Shown: positions 28,663-38,485, counted from the stretch's first letter. The stretch: 64,000 nucleotides of DNA from Chromohalobacter canadensis (GCF_034479555.1 NZ_CP140151.1:3224001-3288000), one strand, 5' to 3'. Numbers and translations: made by a program. Notes: generated by a model from the letters alone, not told the origin.

Positions 28663-29319
28663 ATGAGCGAAGAGCGCCCGTCGGTGCAGTTGCATCGCCT
28701 AGGGCGTCGCGCCTATGAGCCGGTGTGGCAGGCCATGCGCAAGCTCACTGACGAGCGTGATGCTGCCACGCCCGATCAATTCTGGTTGGTTGAGCACGAA
28801 CCCGTATTCACGCAGGGACAGGCCGGCAAGCCCGAGCATCTGCTCATGCCCGGCGATATTCCGGTCGTCGCCACCGATCGTGGCGGACAGGTGACGTATC
28901 ATGGGCCGGGCCAGGTCGTGCTTTATCCGTTGATCGACGTACGTCGTGCCAAGCTGGGCGTACGGGAGTTGGTATCGGCGCTCGAGAACACGGTGATCGC
29001 GTTGCTGGCCGAGTATGGTGTGGAGGCGCATGCGCGCCCTGACGCGCCGGGTGTTTATGTCGGCGAGGCCAAGATTGCCTCGCTCGGCTTGCGTATTCGA
29101 CGCGGCGCCAGCTTCCATGGCGTCGCGCTCAATGTCGATGGTGACTTATCTCCTTTCCAGCGCATCAACCCCTGCGGCTATGCCGGCATGACCATGACGC
29201 GGCTTGCCGATCTGGTCGACGATTGTCCGGATAGCGATACGGTCGCCGTCGAGTTGGCCGAGCGTCTGGCGCGAACGCTGGAGCGAACGCTCGTGCCAGT
29301 TGCCACCGTCGGCGTCTGA
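28663..29319 (+). CDS. lipB: lipoyl(octanoyl) transferase
   Basis: A 218-residue enzyme that moves octanoate from acyl carrier protein to lipoyl domains of target dehydrogenases. Family motifs: [42 protein letters not shown], the active-site Lys in [26 protein letters not shown], and the catalytic Cys in [10 protein letters not shown]. The ATG at 28663 has AGGTGG five bases upstream; a GTG two codons earlier is an alternative. Convergent with lipA, so the two lipoate genes share a terminator. Confidence 0.96.
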   Translation: MSEERPSVQLHRLGRRAYEPVWQAMRKLTDERDAATPDQFWLVEHEPVFTQGQAGKPEHLLMPGDIPVVATDRGGQVTYHGPGQVVLYPLIDVRRAKLGVRELVSALENTVIALLAEYGVEAHARPDAPGVYVGEAKIASLGLRIRRGASFHGVALNVDGDLSPFQRINPCGYAGMTMTRLADLVDDCPDSDTVAVELAERLARTLERTLVPVATVGV

Positions 29320-29367
29320 CGCACCGTCGTTCAGCGTCCTTCGACACCGAGCGGCGCGTCCCAATGA

Positions 29368-29406
29368 AAACGGCCCGCCGTGGACTCAGTCCACGGCGGG
29401 CCGTTT
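29368..29406. terminator. bidirectional terminator between lipB and lipA
   Basis: Long perfect inverted repeat: AAACGGCCCGCCGTGGAC and its complement GTCCACGGCGGGCCGTTT around a TCA loop, flanked by A-rich and T-rich ends on each side. It serves both converging transcripts. Confidence 0.9.
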
Positions 29407-29436
29407 GTCTTGGGGCACTGAGGCCTAGCGTCACGC

Positions 29437-30489
29437 TCAGCCGACGTTGACGGCCGCAATGCGGTCGGGATCGGGCGACTGACCGGGTACCTCAGCGGGT
29501 TCGGCCAGTCCCAGGTTGTTCTTCTCGAACACGCGATCGGCGCGATAGCTGGAGCGCACCAACGGCCCCGACGGCACTTCCATGAAGCCTTTAGCCAGGC
29601 CCTGCTGGCGGTAATGCTCGAATTCGTCGGGCGTCACCCAGCGTTCCACCGGCAGGTGGTTGCGGGTCGGTTGCAGGTACTGGCCCAGTGTCACGATGTC
29701 GACGCCGATGGCACGAAGGTCATCGAAGGTCTCGAGGATCTCTTCTTCGGTTTCGCCAAGTCCCAGCATGATACTGGTCTTGGTGATCACCTCGGGACGG
29801 TGACGCTTGGCATGTGCCAGCACGTCGAGGGTCTTGCGATAACCGGCACGTGGGTCGCGCACGCGTTGCGTCAAACGCTCCACGGTCTCGACGTTCTGGG
29901 CGAATACTTCCAGGCCGGAATCGACGACTCGCTCGACGGCACTGGGGATACCGTCGAAGTCCGGCGTCAGGGCTTCCACCGCCACCTGAGGTGTGCGCGC
30001 CTTGATCGCGCGAATGCAGTCGGCGTAGTGGCTAGCGCCAGCGTCAGGCAGGTCGTCGCGGTCCACCGAGGTGAGTACCACGTAACGCAGTCCCATCAGT
30101 TCCACCGACTCGGCGGTGTTCGCCGGTTCCTCTGGGTCCAGCCAGCCACGCGGGTTGCCGGTATCGACGGCGCAGAAGCGACAGGCCCGGGTGCATACCG
30201 ACCCCATCAACATGATGGTGGCAGTGCCATTGCTCCAGCACTCACCCATGTTCGGACAGTGGGACTCAGCACAGACAGTGCTGAGCCGATGCTCCTTCAC
30301 GTTGCGCTTGACCGCCTCGAAGCGTTCGCCGCCGGGCATCTGGACGCGTAACCATGATGGTTTGCGACCGCCGACGCCATCGCCTGAGGATTGCTCGCGT
30401 GACTTCATGCCATCCTTGATGGCGGCGATGCCCTGGTCGTTGCGGTATTTGTTGCCGCTGGTGACGCGTTGGGTAGGAGTGTCGCTCAT
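29437..30489 (-). CDS. lipA: lipoyl synthase
   Basis: A 350-residue radical-SAM enzyme that inserts two sulfur atoms into octanoylated proteins. The auxiliary cluster ligands lie in [12 protein letters not shown] and the radical-SAM cluster in CTRACRFC; the RSSY motif is present near the C-terminus (VRSSYRAD). The ATG at 30489 is preceded by AGAGAGG and gives the family length; the frame is open upstream for 77 more codons but that stretch is Arg/Pro-rich and unlike the family. Confidence 0.97.
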   Translation of the reverse strand: MSDTPTQRVTSGNKYRNDQGIAAIKDGMKSREQSSGDGVGGRKPSWLRVQMPGGERFEAVKRNVKEHRLSTVCAESHCPNMGECWSNGTATIMLMGSVCTRACRFCAVDTGNPRGWLDPEEPANTAESVELMGLRYVVLTSVDRDDLPDAGASHYADCIRAIKARTPQVAVEALTPDFDGIPSAVERVVDSGLEVFAQNVETVERLTQRVRDPRAGYRKTLDVLAHAKRHRPEVITKTSIMLGLGETEEEILETFDDLRAIGVDIVTLGQYLQPTRNHLPVERWVTPDEFEHYRQQGLAKGFMEVPSGPLVRSSYRADRVFEKNNLGLAEPAEVPGQSPDPDRIAAVNVG

Positions 30490-30692
30490 AGCGTGAGCCT
30501 CTCTGCAAGCCGGCCGACGGCGCCGAGGCGACGCTACCACAGAAGGAGGGGAAGGGCGTCGGTCGACGTTTCCGGGGGGCCTGGCACGTCTGATGATGCG
30601 TGAATTGATACGTCCAACATACCACAAAAGGCGTAGTGCTGGACAGGCTGGCAATGGCGCGTCAGTGTCAAGGAGAGCGCCTGGCTGCACGC

Positions 30693-30726
30693 GACGCCAC
30701 GCCCGGCTGATGCCGGGCATGGCGTC
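30693..30726 (-). terminator. stem-loop downstream of the dehydrogenase gene
   Basis: Arms GACGCCA-C-GCCCGGC and GCCGGGC-A-TGGCGTC pair with one C-A mismatch around a TGAT loop, about 30 bases after the stop of the minus-strand dehydrogenase gene. No T run follows. Confidence 0.55.
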
Positions 30727-30756
30727 TTGTGCAGGGCTGTCTCGGTTATGGGAAGG

Positions 30757-31779
30757 TTACGCCTCGGGCATGGCGCTCAACACCAGTTTGCCCGTGGTAT
30801 GACCGGTTTCGAGGCGGCGATGGGCTTCCCCGAGATTGGCCGGGGTCAAAGGGCCGACGATATCGCTGAGCGTGCTGTGCAGATGGCCGGCGTCGAAGTG
30901 CTCGGCCAACGTGGCCAGGATACTGCCCTGGTGAGCGATGTCGGCGCCGTGCAACGGCCGTGCGAACATGAACTCCCAACTGAACGTCACCGCCTTGCCT
31001 TGCAGAGCATTGAGGTCCACGGGCTTCTGGGTCTCGGCGATGGCCACGATGTGGCCCAAGGGCCGAATGAGCGTGGTCATGTTCTCCCAGTGGTCGCCGA
31101 TATCATGGCAATTGAAGATGTAGTCGACCTGCTCGTGGCCGGCCTGCTGCATGTTCGACACGAGGTCGTGGTGATCGACGACTTCATGCGCGCCCATGCG
31201 CCGGCACCATTCTACGGACGTATCGCGCGACGCCGTGGCGATGACCTTGATGCCGGTGAGCTGGCGGGCCATTTGCGTCGCGATCGAGCCGACACCGCCG
31301 GCGCCGTTGATGATCAGCAGGGTCTGCTCGCGATGGGTGTTTTTGCCCTGTGACAGCTTGAGCTTGTCGAACAGGGCCTCCCAGGCGGTCAGGGAAGTCA
31401 ACGGCATGGCGGCCGCTTCCTCGGCGCTCAATTTGCTCGGTGCCTTGGCGGCCAGGCGCGCATCGACGAGTTGGTATTCGGCGTTGCAGCCGGGACGCTC
31501 GACCTCGCCGGCATAGTACACGCGATCTCCCGGGGCGAAATGCTCGACGTTGGCGCCGACGTGCTCCACCCGGCCCACGGCATCCCAGCCGAGGACGTTG
31601 TGCTGGTCGCTGGGAAGGAAGGCGCCCTGGCGAATCTTGGTATCCACCGGATTGACCGACACCGCGTCGAGGCGCACGAGAAGGTCCCATTCTCCGGGGC
31701 TCGGCATCTCGCGTTCATGGAGCTCGAAAGCGTCCAGGGGCGCTGCCTGAGGCTGGCCGGTGGTGGCGACTACTTGCAT
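30757..31779 (-). CDS. zinc-type alcohol dehydrogenase-like / quinone oxidoreductase-like protein
   Basis: A 340-residue medium-chain dehydrogenase/reductase. An N-terminal GroES-like domain (GEWDLLVRLDAVSVNPVDTKIRQG, GWDAVGRVEHVGANVEHFAPGDRVYYAG) is followed by a Rossmann domain with LLIINGAGGVGSIATQMARQL. The zinc-binding Cys cluster of true alcohol dehydrogenases is absent, so it is probably an NADPH-dependent quinone or enone reductase; substrate unknown. AGGGA lies eight bases before the ATG. It is downstream of, and on the same strand as, the LysR gene at 31868, 88 bases away, and could be co-transcribed with it. Confidence 0.8.
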   Translation of the reverse strand: MQVVATTGQPQAAPLDAFELHEREMPSPGEWDLLVRLDAVSVNPVDTKIRQGAFLPSDQHNVLGWDAVGRVEHVGANVEHFAPGDRVYYAGEVERPGCNAEYQLVDARLAAKAPSKLSAEEAAAMPLTSLTAWEALFDKLKLSQGKNTHREQTLLIINGAGGVGSIATQMARQLTGIKVIATASRDTSVEWCRRMGAHEVVDHHDLVSNMQQAGHEQVDYIFNCHDIGDHWENMTTLIRPLGHIVAIAETQKPVDLNALQGKAVTFSWEFMFARPLHGADIAHQGSILATLAEHFDAGHLHSTLSDIVGPLTPANLGEAHRRLETGHTTGKLVLSAMPEA

Positions 31780-31867
31780 GACTGACTCCCTGTAAAAAGT
31801 GGAACGTGATGGTGATACCCCTTAGATGAGGGCCTTCCAGGTCGGAGTCAAGTCAAGCGTGGCTGAT

Positions 31868-32842
31868 TCAGGGCGTACAGGCGAAGCTGGGGCCGGGTGC
31901 GGGCACCAGCGGCGCCTTGAAGTGATCGTTCAGCTCAGGCAACAGCTCGCGGACGAAGCGCAGGAAAAGCTCGGTCACGGGCGTTGGGTAACGATCCTTT
32001 GGATGCACGGTGCACCAGGAGCGGCGTAGCGGAAAGCCGGGCAGTGTCGGTGACGCCAGCAGCCCCGAAGCAAGCTCGAGCTGGACCGCCAGGCGTGGCA
32101 GCACAGCGACCCCGAGATGCGCCATGACTCCCTGTTTGATCGCCTCGTTGGTACCAAGCTCCAGGGTATGGCGTAGCGATACCCGCTCGCGAGCGACGAA
32201 ATCCTCGAACGCCGTGCGTGTCCCTGAACCGGGCTCGCGCATCAGCACGTAATAGCGTGTGAAATCCTCGAGCGTGGGCGAGTCTGCCGTCAACAGCGGA
32301 TGCCCGGGCCACACCACGGGAATCATTTCATTGTCGAGAATCGGCATGAAGGCGAGATTGGCGTCCTCGGGGACCATGCCCATGATCACCAGGTCGTCGC
32401 GGCGCTCGGCGAGACGTTCCAGCGCCTGGCCGCGATTGCAGACGCGCAGGCGCACCTGCACCTCCGGGTAACGGGCACGAAAGCGGGCCAGGATATGGGG
32501 CACGACATACTGCGCGGTGCTGACGGCCGCGAGATTGAGCTCACCGCGAATGGTCCCCGCCAGCTCGGAAAGCTCCATCTGCAGGCTGGAAACCTGACCG
32601 AAGATCGACTGTACCGAGGCGGCCAGCGCATCGGCCGCCGGCAGCACGTGCAGCGTCTTGCCCGCGTATTTGAACAGCGGCTGCTCGAGCGCCTGCTCGA
32701 GTTGGCGGATCTGAGCGCTGACGGCGGGCTGTGTGAGGCCGAGCTGTTCGGCCGCCCGCGAATAGGACTGCTGCCGGTGCACGGCCTGGAAGACCTGCAA
32801 TTGGCGAAAGGTCAGACGGTTGAGCAGATTGGGTCGTGACAT
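31868..32842 (-). CDS. pycR: LysR-family regulator, divergent from pyruvate carboxylase genes
   Basis: A 324-residue LysR-type regulator with the HTH at residues 10-67 (LTFRQLQVFQAVHRQQSYSRAAEQLGLTQPAVSAQIRQLEQALEQPLF) and a periplasmic-binding-protein-like effector domain after residue 90, of the CbbR-like subgroup (MGMVPEDANLAFMPILDNEMIPVVWPGHPL). It diverges from pycA-pycB exactly as PycR does in Pseudomonas aeruginosa, and a perfect LysR-type palindrome lies between them, so control of pyruvate carboxylase is likely (inference). Confidence 0.85.
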   Translation of the reverse strand: MSRPNLLNRLTFRQLQVFQAVHRQQSYSRAAEQLGLTQPAVSAQIRQLEQALEQPLFKYAGKTLHVLPAADALAASVQSIFGQVSSLQMELSELAGTIRGELNLAAVSTAQYVVPHILARFRARYPEVQVRLRVCNRGQALERLAERRDDLVIMGMVPEDANLAFMPILDNEMIPVVWPGHPLLTADSPTLEDFTRYYVLMREPGSGTRTAFEDFVARERVSLRHTLELGTNEAIKQGVMAHLGVAVLPRLAVQLELASGLLASPTLPGFPLRRSWCTVHPKDRYPTPVTELFLRFVRELLPELNDHFKAPLVPAPGPSFACTP

Positions 32843-32862
32843 GACGCCCCCGGCGTGGTCAT

Positions 32863-32881
32863 AAGCTATTACTTATAGCTT
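32863..32881. promoter_or_regulatory. LysR-type operator between pycR and pycA
   Basis: A perfect inverted repeat AAGCTAT-TACTT-ATAGCTT (7-5-7) with a nested ATAAG-N6-CTTAT, 21 to 39 bases upstream of the pycR ATG and about 140 before pycA. Symmetry, size and position fit the recognition site of the adjacent LysR regulator, which usually represses its own gene. Confidence 0.65.
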
Positions 32882-33018
32882 GGCAAAAAAATATCAATTT
32901 TTCTATTGATCCTTCGGTGGGTAGCGTGAGAGTACGATAATGACAAGCACTCAGCGACCCAGAGGGCGCCACGATGACACGCTGTGTCAACGCGACGTCC
33001 GCAACCGGAGGGCAGACG

Positions 33019-34434
33019 GTGTTCAAGAAACTTCTCATCGCCAATCGTGGCGAAATTGCTGTACGCATTGTACGCGCCTGCGCTGAGATGGGCATCCGCT
33101 CGGTAGCGATCTACACCGAGCCCGATCGCTTCGCGCTACACGTCAAACGCGCCGATGAGGCGCATTTCGTCGGTGAGGACCCGCTGGCGGGCTATCTCGA
33201 TCCGCGGCGTATCGTTGACCTGGCACGCGAGACCGGCTGTGACGCGATTCACCCCGGCTATGGCTTCCTCTCGGAAAACGCTGACTTCGCGCGCATCTGT
33301 GAAGAAGCCGGGGTGGCCTTTGTGGGGCCAGACGCCGAGGTGATCGCGCGGATGGGTGACAAGACAGCGGCGCGCGCGGCGATGCGCGAGGCTGGTGTGC
33401 CCATCACACCCGGCTCGGAAGGTAACCTGGAGACCTGCGAGGAAGCCTTGTCGCTAGCCGATACCATCGGCTACCCGGTGATGCTCAAGGCGACCTCGGG
33501 CGGTGGCGGGCGCGGCATTCGACGTTGTGACACGCCGGCGCAACTCGAGCAGGCCTGGGAGCGCGTGATTTCCGAAGCGACCAAGGCGTTCGGCAGTGCC
33601 GATGTGTTCATGGAGAAATGCGTCGTCGAGCCGCATCACATCGAGGTGCAGATCCTGGCGGACAGCGTCGGCAACGTGATCCATCTCTTCGAGCGGGACT
33701 GTTCGATCCAGCGCCGCAACCAGAAGCTCATCGAAATCGCACCCAGCCCCCAGCTGACGCCCGAACAACGGGCCTACGTCGGCGAAATGGCGGTCCGCGC
33801 GGCCAGCGCGGTGGGCTACGAAAATGCCGGCACCGTGGAGTTCCTCGTCAAGGGTAACGAGGTCTACTTCATGGAGATGAATACCCGCGTGCAGGTCGAG
33901 CACACTATTTCTGAGGCGATCACCGGGGTGGATATCGTGCGCGAGCAATTGCGCATCGCTGCGGGGCTCAAGCTCGCCTATCGCCAGGAGGACATACGCC
34001 ACCACGGCTATGCCATCCAGTTCCGCATCAACGCTGAAGATCCCAAGAACGATTTCCTGCCGTCGTTCGGACGCATCACACGTTACTACGCTCCGGGCGG
34101 GCCAGGAGTGCGCACCGATACCGCGATCTACACCGGCTATACGATCCCGCCGTACTTCGACTCCATGTGCCTGAAGCTGATCGTATGGGGCATGAGCTGG
34201 GAAGAAACGCTCGATCGAGGGATTCGCGCCCTCAACGACATGCGTCTGCAGGGGGTCAAGACCACCGCGCCTTATTACCAGGAAATTCTTCGCCATCCCG
34301 ATTTCCGCAGCGGGCACTTCGATACGGGCTTCGTGCCCAACCACCCCGAATTGCTCAATTATTCGGTCAAACGCAATCCCGAGGAAGTCGCCTTGGCGAT
34401 TGCCGCCGCCATCGCCGCTCACGCCGGTCTATAA
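33019..34434 (+). CDS. pycA: pyruvate carboxylase subunit A (biotin carboxylase)
   Basis: A 471-residue biotin carboxylase that carboxylates biotin on subunit B with ATP and bicarbonate. Domains: N-terminal FKKLLIANRGEIAVRIVRAC, the ATP-grasp with KATSGGGGRGIRRC, ERDCSIQRRNQKLIEIAPSP, and the catalytic MEMNTRVQVEHTISEAITGVDIV. The GTG at 33019 with GGAGGG six bases upstream is chosen; it gives the length of the P. aeruginosa subunit. The neighbour is a carboxyltransferase/BCCP subunit rather than accB, so the pair is the two-subunit pyruvate carboxylase that refills oxaloacetate. Confidence 0.94.
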   Translation: MFKKLLIANRGEIAVRIVRACAEMGIRSVAIYTEPDRFALHVKRADEAHFVGEDPLAGYLDPRRIVDLARETGCDAIHPGYGFLSENADFARICEEAGVAFVGPDAEVIARMGDKTAARAAMREAGVPITPGSEGNLETCEEALSLADTIGYPVMLKATSGGGGRGIRRCDTPAQLEQAWERVISEATKAFGSADVFMEKCVVEPHHIEVQILADSVGNVIHLFERDCSIQRRNQKLIEIAPSPQLTPEQRAYVGEMAVRAASAVGYENAGTVEFLVKGNEVYFMEMNTRVQVEHTISEAITGVDIVREQLRIAAGLKLAYRQEDIRHHGYAIQFRINAEDPKNDFLPSFGRITRYYAPGGPGVRTDTAIYTGYTIPPYFDSMCLKLIVWGMSWEETLDRGIRALNDMRLQGVKTTAPYYQEILRHPDFRSGHFDTGFVPNHPELLNYSVKRNPEEVALAIAAAIAAHAGL

Positions 34435-34447
34435 GGAGATACCCATC

Positions 34448-36262
34448 ATGAATGCCGTATCATCTTCCCAGGTAAAGATCACCGATGTCGTGCTGCGCGA
34501 CGGCCACCAGTCCTTGATCGCCACGCGTCTGCGCACCGAGGACATGCTGCCCGCCTGTGCCAAGCTGGACGCTATTGGCTACCATTCGCTGGAAGTCTGG
34601 GGCGGGGCGACCTTCGATGCCTGCGTGCGCTTTCTGAAGGAAGACCCGTGGGAGCGCTTGCGTGCCTTCAAGGATGCGATGCCCAACACGCCGCTGCAGA
34701 TGCTGCTGCGTGGCCAGAACCTGCTGGGATATCGCCATTATGCCGACGATGTCGTCGAGCGTTTCGTCGCCAAGTCGGCGGATAACGGCGTCGATGTGTT
34801 TCGTGTTTTCGATGCGCTCAACGATCTGCGCAACCTGGAAACCGCCATGCGCGCGGTCAAGGCCAGTGGCAAGCACGCTCAGGGCACGATCTGCTATACG
34901 GTCAGCCCGGTGCATACTCTGGCGATGTACGTGGACCAAGCCAAGCGCCTGGTCGACATGGGCGCCGACTCGATTGCCATCAAAGACATGGCGGGTCTTT
35001 TGACACCGTATGCGACGGGTGAGCTGGTGGCGGCCCTGGTCGAGGCCGTTGACGTGCCGGTCCATCTGCATGCACACGCCACCTCCGGGCTGGCGCCGAT
35101 GTGTCATCTCAAGGCAGTGGAAGCCGGGTGCCGGCATATCGATACCTGCATTTCGGCGTTTGCCGGCGGTACCAGCCATCCATCGACCGAGTCCATGGTC
35201 GCCGCCTTCCAGGGCACTGAATACGACAGTGGCTTGGATCTCGAGGCGCTCAAGGAGATCGGCGACTATTTTCGCGGCGTGCGCCAGAAGTATGCCGCCT
35301 TCGAAAGCGAGTTCACCCGTGAGGACGTCTCGGTACAGATCAACCAGGTCCCGGGTGGCATGATGTCCAACCTCGCCAATCAGCTCAAGGAACAGAACGC
35401 GCTGTCCAAGATCCGTGACGTGTTCAACGAGATTCCGCGTGTGCGTGCCGATCTCGGTTATCCGCCTCTGGTCACGCCGACCTCGCAGATCGTCGGCACC
35501 CAGGCGGTCATGAACGTACTTACCGGTGAGCGCTACAAGACCATCACCAACGAGGTGAAGCGCTATCTTCAGGGCGGTTATGGTCATCCGCCAGCGCCAG
35601 TGGACGACGACGTGCGTCGTCAGGCCATCGGCAACTCCCCGATGGAAGAAGGGCGCCCCGCCGATCGGCTCAACCCCGAGATGGAGCGCTTGACGAAGGA
35701 CATCGGCGACCTGGCCGAGAGTGAAGAGGACGTGCTGACCTACGCCATGTTCTCCGAGCTGGGGCACGATTACCTGCAGGGGCGGCGCGACGGGTCGCTG
35801 ATCTCGGAGCCGGTCCCCGCTCCCGATGCAGGAGACGCTAGCCGACCGGTGACCGAAGGAGTGCCCACCGAGTTCGTCATCGACGTGCACGGCGAGTCCT
35901 ATGAAGTGCAGATCACCGGCGTGGGTGGCAATAGCGGGGGCAAGCGTCAGGTCTATCTGACGCTTGACGGCATGCCGGAAGAGGTCGTCTTCGAGGCCAA
36001 AGACGCCTTCGTCGGCGGCGAGACCTCGGGCCGGGCACGTGCCTCGCAGCCGGGCCATGTCACGACGTCCATGCCAGGCAATATCGTCGATGTCTTGGTC
36101 GCCAAGGGTGATCGCGTCGAAGAAGGCCAGGCGGTCTTGATCACCGAAGCGATGAAGATGGAAACCGAGGTCCAGGCGCGGGTCTCGGGCACCGTCGAAG
36201 CCGTCCACGTCGCCAAGGGCGACCGCGTGACGCCGGGCGAGGTATTGATCGAGATCACCTAA
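34448..36262 (+). CDS. pycB: pyruvate carboxylase subunit B (carboxyltransferase and biotin carrier)
   Basis: A 604-residue subunit that transfers the carboxyl group from biotin to pyruvate. Residues 8-280 form the TIM-barrel carboxyltransferase (ITDVVLRDGHQSLIATRLRTEDMLP, the metal-binding HLHAHATSGLA), 280-470 the conserved helical region, and the last 80 the biotinyl domain with Lys570 in EAMKMETEV. Homologous to oxaloacetate decarboxylase alpha, but no membrane subunits (oadB, oadG) lie nearby, which favours anaplerotic pyruvate carboxylase. AAGGAG precedes the ATG. Confidence 0.93.
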   Translation: MNAVSSSQVKITDVVLRDGHQSLIATRLRTEDMLPACAKLDAIGYHSLEVWGGATFDACVRFLKEDPWERLRAFKDAMPNTPLQMLLRGQNLLGYRHYADDVVERFVAKSADNGVDVFRVFDALNDLRNLETAMRAVKASGKHAQGTICYTVSPVHTLAMYVDQAKRLVDMGADSIAIKDMAGLLTPYATGELVAALVEAVDVPVHLHAHATSGLAPMCHLKAVEAGCRHIDTCISAFAGGTSHPSTESMVAAFQGTEYDSGLDLEALKEIGDYFRGVRQKYAAFESEFTREDVSVQINQVPGGMMSNLANQLKEQNALSKIRDVFNEIPRVRADLGYPPLVTPTSQIVGTQAVMNVLTGERYKTITNEVKRYLQGGYGHPPAPVDDDVRRQAIGNSPMEEGRPADRLNPEMERLTKDIGDLAESEEDVLTYAMFSELGHDYLQGRRDGSLISEPVPAPDAGDASRPVTEGVPTEFVIDVHGESYEVQITGVGGNSGGKRQVYLTLDGMPEEVVFEAKDAFVGGETSGRARASQPGHVTTSMPGNIVDVLVAKGDRVEEGQAVLITEAMKMETEVQARVSGTVEAVHVAKGDRVTPGEVLIEIT

Positions 36263-36274
36263 CGGGAACGTTGC

Positions 36275-38485
36275 TCATGCCTGCGGCGCCTCGTGATTCG
36301 GCGCTGCAGGCCTGGCTTTCTCGAACAGGGTGCGAACGCGCTCCAGGCGCTTTTGCACATGCTCGCTTTGTGGCCCGCTGGCGTCGAGGATGTGGGTGAT
36401 GTGGGTCAAGTAGTCATCGACCTGCGTGGCGTCGCTACGTGCGATGAGCGTGGGAAGCGCCTCGAGCGCCTCGCGCACGTCGAGCTTGAGAATGAAGAAC
36501 TGCTCGCGGACCAGCATCTTGAACTGCTGAAGGTCCAGGCTCTTGCCGAGTTCCTCGCGCGTGGCCTTGAGGCGCTTGAAATTGCGCTCATCGGTGGCCG
36601 GCGCCCCACCCAGTATGTAGATCAAGGCTCGCACCACCGCCTCGCGTGCGCCACCACTGGAGATGCGTTCTCGCAAGGCGGCTCGCCGCGTGCGCAGGAA
36701 GTGTTGATGCTCCGGTGCGCGTCCAGGGTGAGGACGTATGCGTGCTGTGTCCGGGCCGATACCAGCGAATGCCTGAAGCCAGGGCTGACCATAAACGTTC
36801 ATGAACAGAGCTTCACTGATACGGTCGCGCCATTCGCCATAGGCCTCGAGGTTTTCCTCGATACGGGTGGCCACGCTGCGTTCCCATTGCGCCAGTGGGT
36901 TGTTCGGTGAAAGCGGTTGGCGCTGGCGACGAATTTGCTCGGCCAGCACCGGCACGGTGGACATCAGTGGATTGCGATCGGAAAGCATTTTGTAGCCGAG
37001 GCGAATGGGGTGCAATCGGCGTAGCCAGCGCCCGGCTTCGGGCGTCATCACGGCCTGCATCCACGGTTGGGCGTATTGCTGATAGAGTGCCAGGCCACTT
37101 TCGGAAAGGCGCGCCACGGTGGCGAAGCGGCGCTCATCGTCATCGCGACGCTGCACGAGCGGCTGCAGGTCATCGACGCCGCGCGGGCGAAATTCGAGCA
37201 GATAGTCGCCGTCGGTGGCATCCTCGGTCGCAGCGCGTGGCGTGATGGCGGTTTCGTACAAGCCGGGCGGCAGAACGTCGATATAGTCCATGTTGGCGGT
37301 GAATTCGGTGTGCTCGCGTCGGGAAATGCTGCCCGACACGAAAATACCCAAATGGCCGGTCGAATCGTGGACGCAATACACGATGGTTTGCTCGTTGGCG
37401 ACGATGTCCTCCACGCCGTCGTAAAGGTCGGATATCCAACCCAGCGCCTGGGGCGGTGGGGTGATGTTATCCCCTTGCGAACAAAACACCACGATGGGCG
37501 AGCGCACGTTGCGAAGGTCGACGCGACGTCCGTCACGGGTGATCAACTGGGCGGTGCTCAAACGGTTGCCGATGAATAGGTTGTCGACGATGTACTGGAT
37601 TTCCTCGGCATTGAGCACGATATGCCCGCCCCACCAGCGCTCGAATTGCAGATAGCGCTCGCTTTCATTATCGACATCGGCATACAGCCGGTATTGCTTA
37701 CTCCAGAGCGTGTTGGCTGGATTGAGGCGCTCGAAGTTCTGCACCAGCCACGCGCCGTCGAAAAGCCCTGCGCCCAGATCGCCGGCAAGGGCGGTCGACC
37801 AACTACCGCCGAGCAGGCCGCCGCTATAGCGCATGGGGTAACGTCCGCGCTCTCCAGCCCAATAGGACAGCGGTGCGCCGGCGACGAGAATCGGCCCAAA
37901 GGCGTCCGGCTCAAGGGCGGCGGCCATCATCAATTGCCAGCCCGCCTGACAGTTGCCGATCACCACGGGCTTTTCATTGGCCTCGACATGGCGAGCCCCT
38001 ACCTCGCGGATGAAGGCGATCTCGGCGTCGACGACATCTTCGACGTGCTGTCCCGGCACCGGAAACGGCAGAAAGCCGATGAAGTAACACGGGTGGCCGG
38101 CGCGCATGGCGACGCCGATCTCGCTATCGGGCTTGAAGCCACCGATGCCGGGCCCATGGCCGGCTCGCGGATCGACGATGACGAAAGGGCGCTTGAGCGG
38201 GTCGATCATTACGTCGGGCGGAGGCAGGATGCGCATCAATTCGTAGTTGACCGGGCGCGGCAAGTCGCGGCCATCCACGAGCACCTCGGCCTCGAATCCC
38301 AACACGTTGGGCTTGGTCTGCGCCATGTGCTCGAGATATTGGTTGCCACGCTGACGCATGACATCCCAGTAGAGCACGCTACGTTCGAAGGTATCCTGCC
38401 AGTAGTCCTGCGTGGCACGAATCAGGCCGAAGGGATCGAGAACGGGGCTGGCGGCTTCCAGCCAAGCGGCGTGCATGGGAAACAT
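36275..38485 (-). CDS. DUF3141 family protein, PhaC-like alpha/beta hydrolase
   Basis: A 736-residue protein of the DUF3141 family. Its N-terminal two-thirds follows the polyhydroxyalkanoate synthase plan: a lipase-like box with cysteine nucleophile, GNCQAG (Cys179), an acid in CSQGDNITPP (Asp339) and a histidine in HDSTGHLGIFV (His378), together a Cys-Asp-His triad. The N-terminal helical segment DYWQDTFERSVLYWDVMRQRGNQY also recalls PhaC. The C-terminal 300 residues are family-specific and helical. Polymerising or hydrolysing activity is not established. It is convergent with pycB, 12 bases apart; an AGGAG precedes the ATG. Confidence 0.8.
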   Translation of the reverse strand: MFPMHAAWLEAASPVLDPFGLIRATQDYWQDTFERSVLYWDVMRQRGNQYLEHMAQTKPNVLGFEAEVLVDGRDLPRPVNYELMRILPPPDVMIDPLKRPFVIVDPRAGHGPGIGGFKPDSEIGVAMRAGHPCYFIGFLPFPVPGQHVEDVVDAEIAFIREVGARHVEANEKPVVIGNCQAGWQLMMAAALEPDAFGPILVAGAPLSYWAGERGRYPMRYSGGLLGGSWSTALAGDLGAGLFDGAWLVQNFERLNPANTLWSKQYRLYADVDNESERYLQFERWWGGHIVLNAEEIQYIVDNLFIGNRLSTAQLITRDGRRVDLRNVRSPIVVFCSQGDNITPPPQALGWISDLYDGVEDIVANEQTIVYCVHDSTGHLGIFVSGSISRREHTEFTANMDYIDVLPPGLYETAITPRAATEDATDGDYLLEFRPRGVDDLQPLVQRRDDDERRFATVARLSESGLALYQQYAQPWMQAVMTPEAGRWLRRLHPIRLGYKMLSDRNPLMSTVPVLAEQIRRQRQPLSPNNPLAQWERSVATRIEENLEAYGEWRDRISEALFMNVYGQPWLQAFAGIGPDTARIRPHPGRAPEHQHFLRTRRAALRERISSGGAREAVVRALIYILGGAPATDERNFKRLKATREELGKSLDLQQFKMLVREQFFILKLDVREALEALPTLIARSDATQVDDYLTHITHILDASGPQSEHVQKRLERVRTLFEKARPAAPNHEAPQA

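Noticed and set aside
30490..30720. 77-codon N-terminal extension of LipA
   Set aside because: Arg/Pro-rich and unlike the family; the ATG at 30489 has a ribosome site and gives the normal length.
34460..36208. 582-codon open frame antisense to pycB
   Set aside because: High-GC shadow of a clear gene; its translation has no family features and no ribosome site.
33019..36262. Sodium-pumping oxaloacetate decarboxylase
   Set aside because: Subunit B is homologous to the alpha subunit, but no oadB or oadG is present and a biotin carboxylase is paired with it, so pyruvate carboxylase fits.
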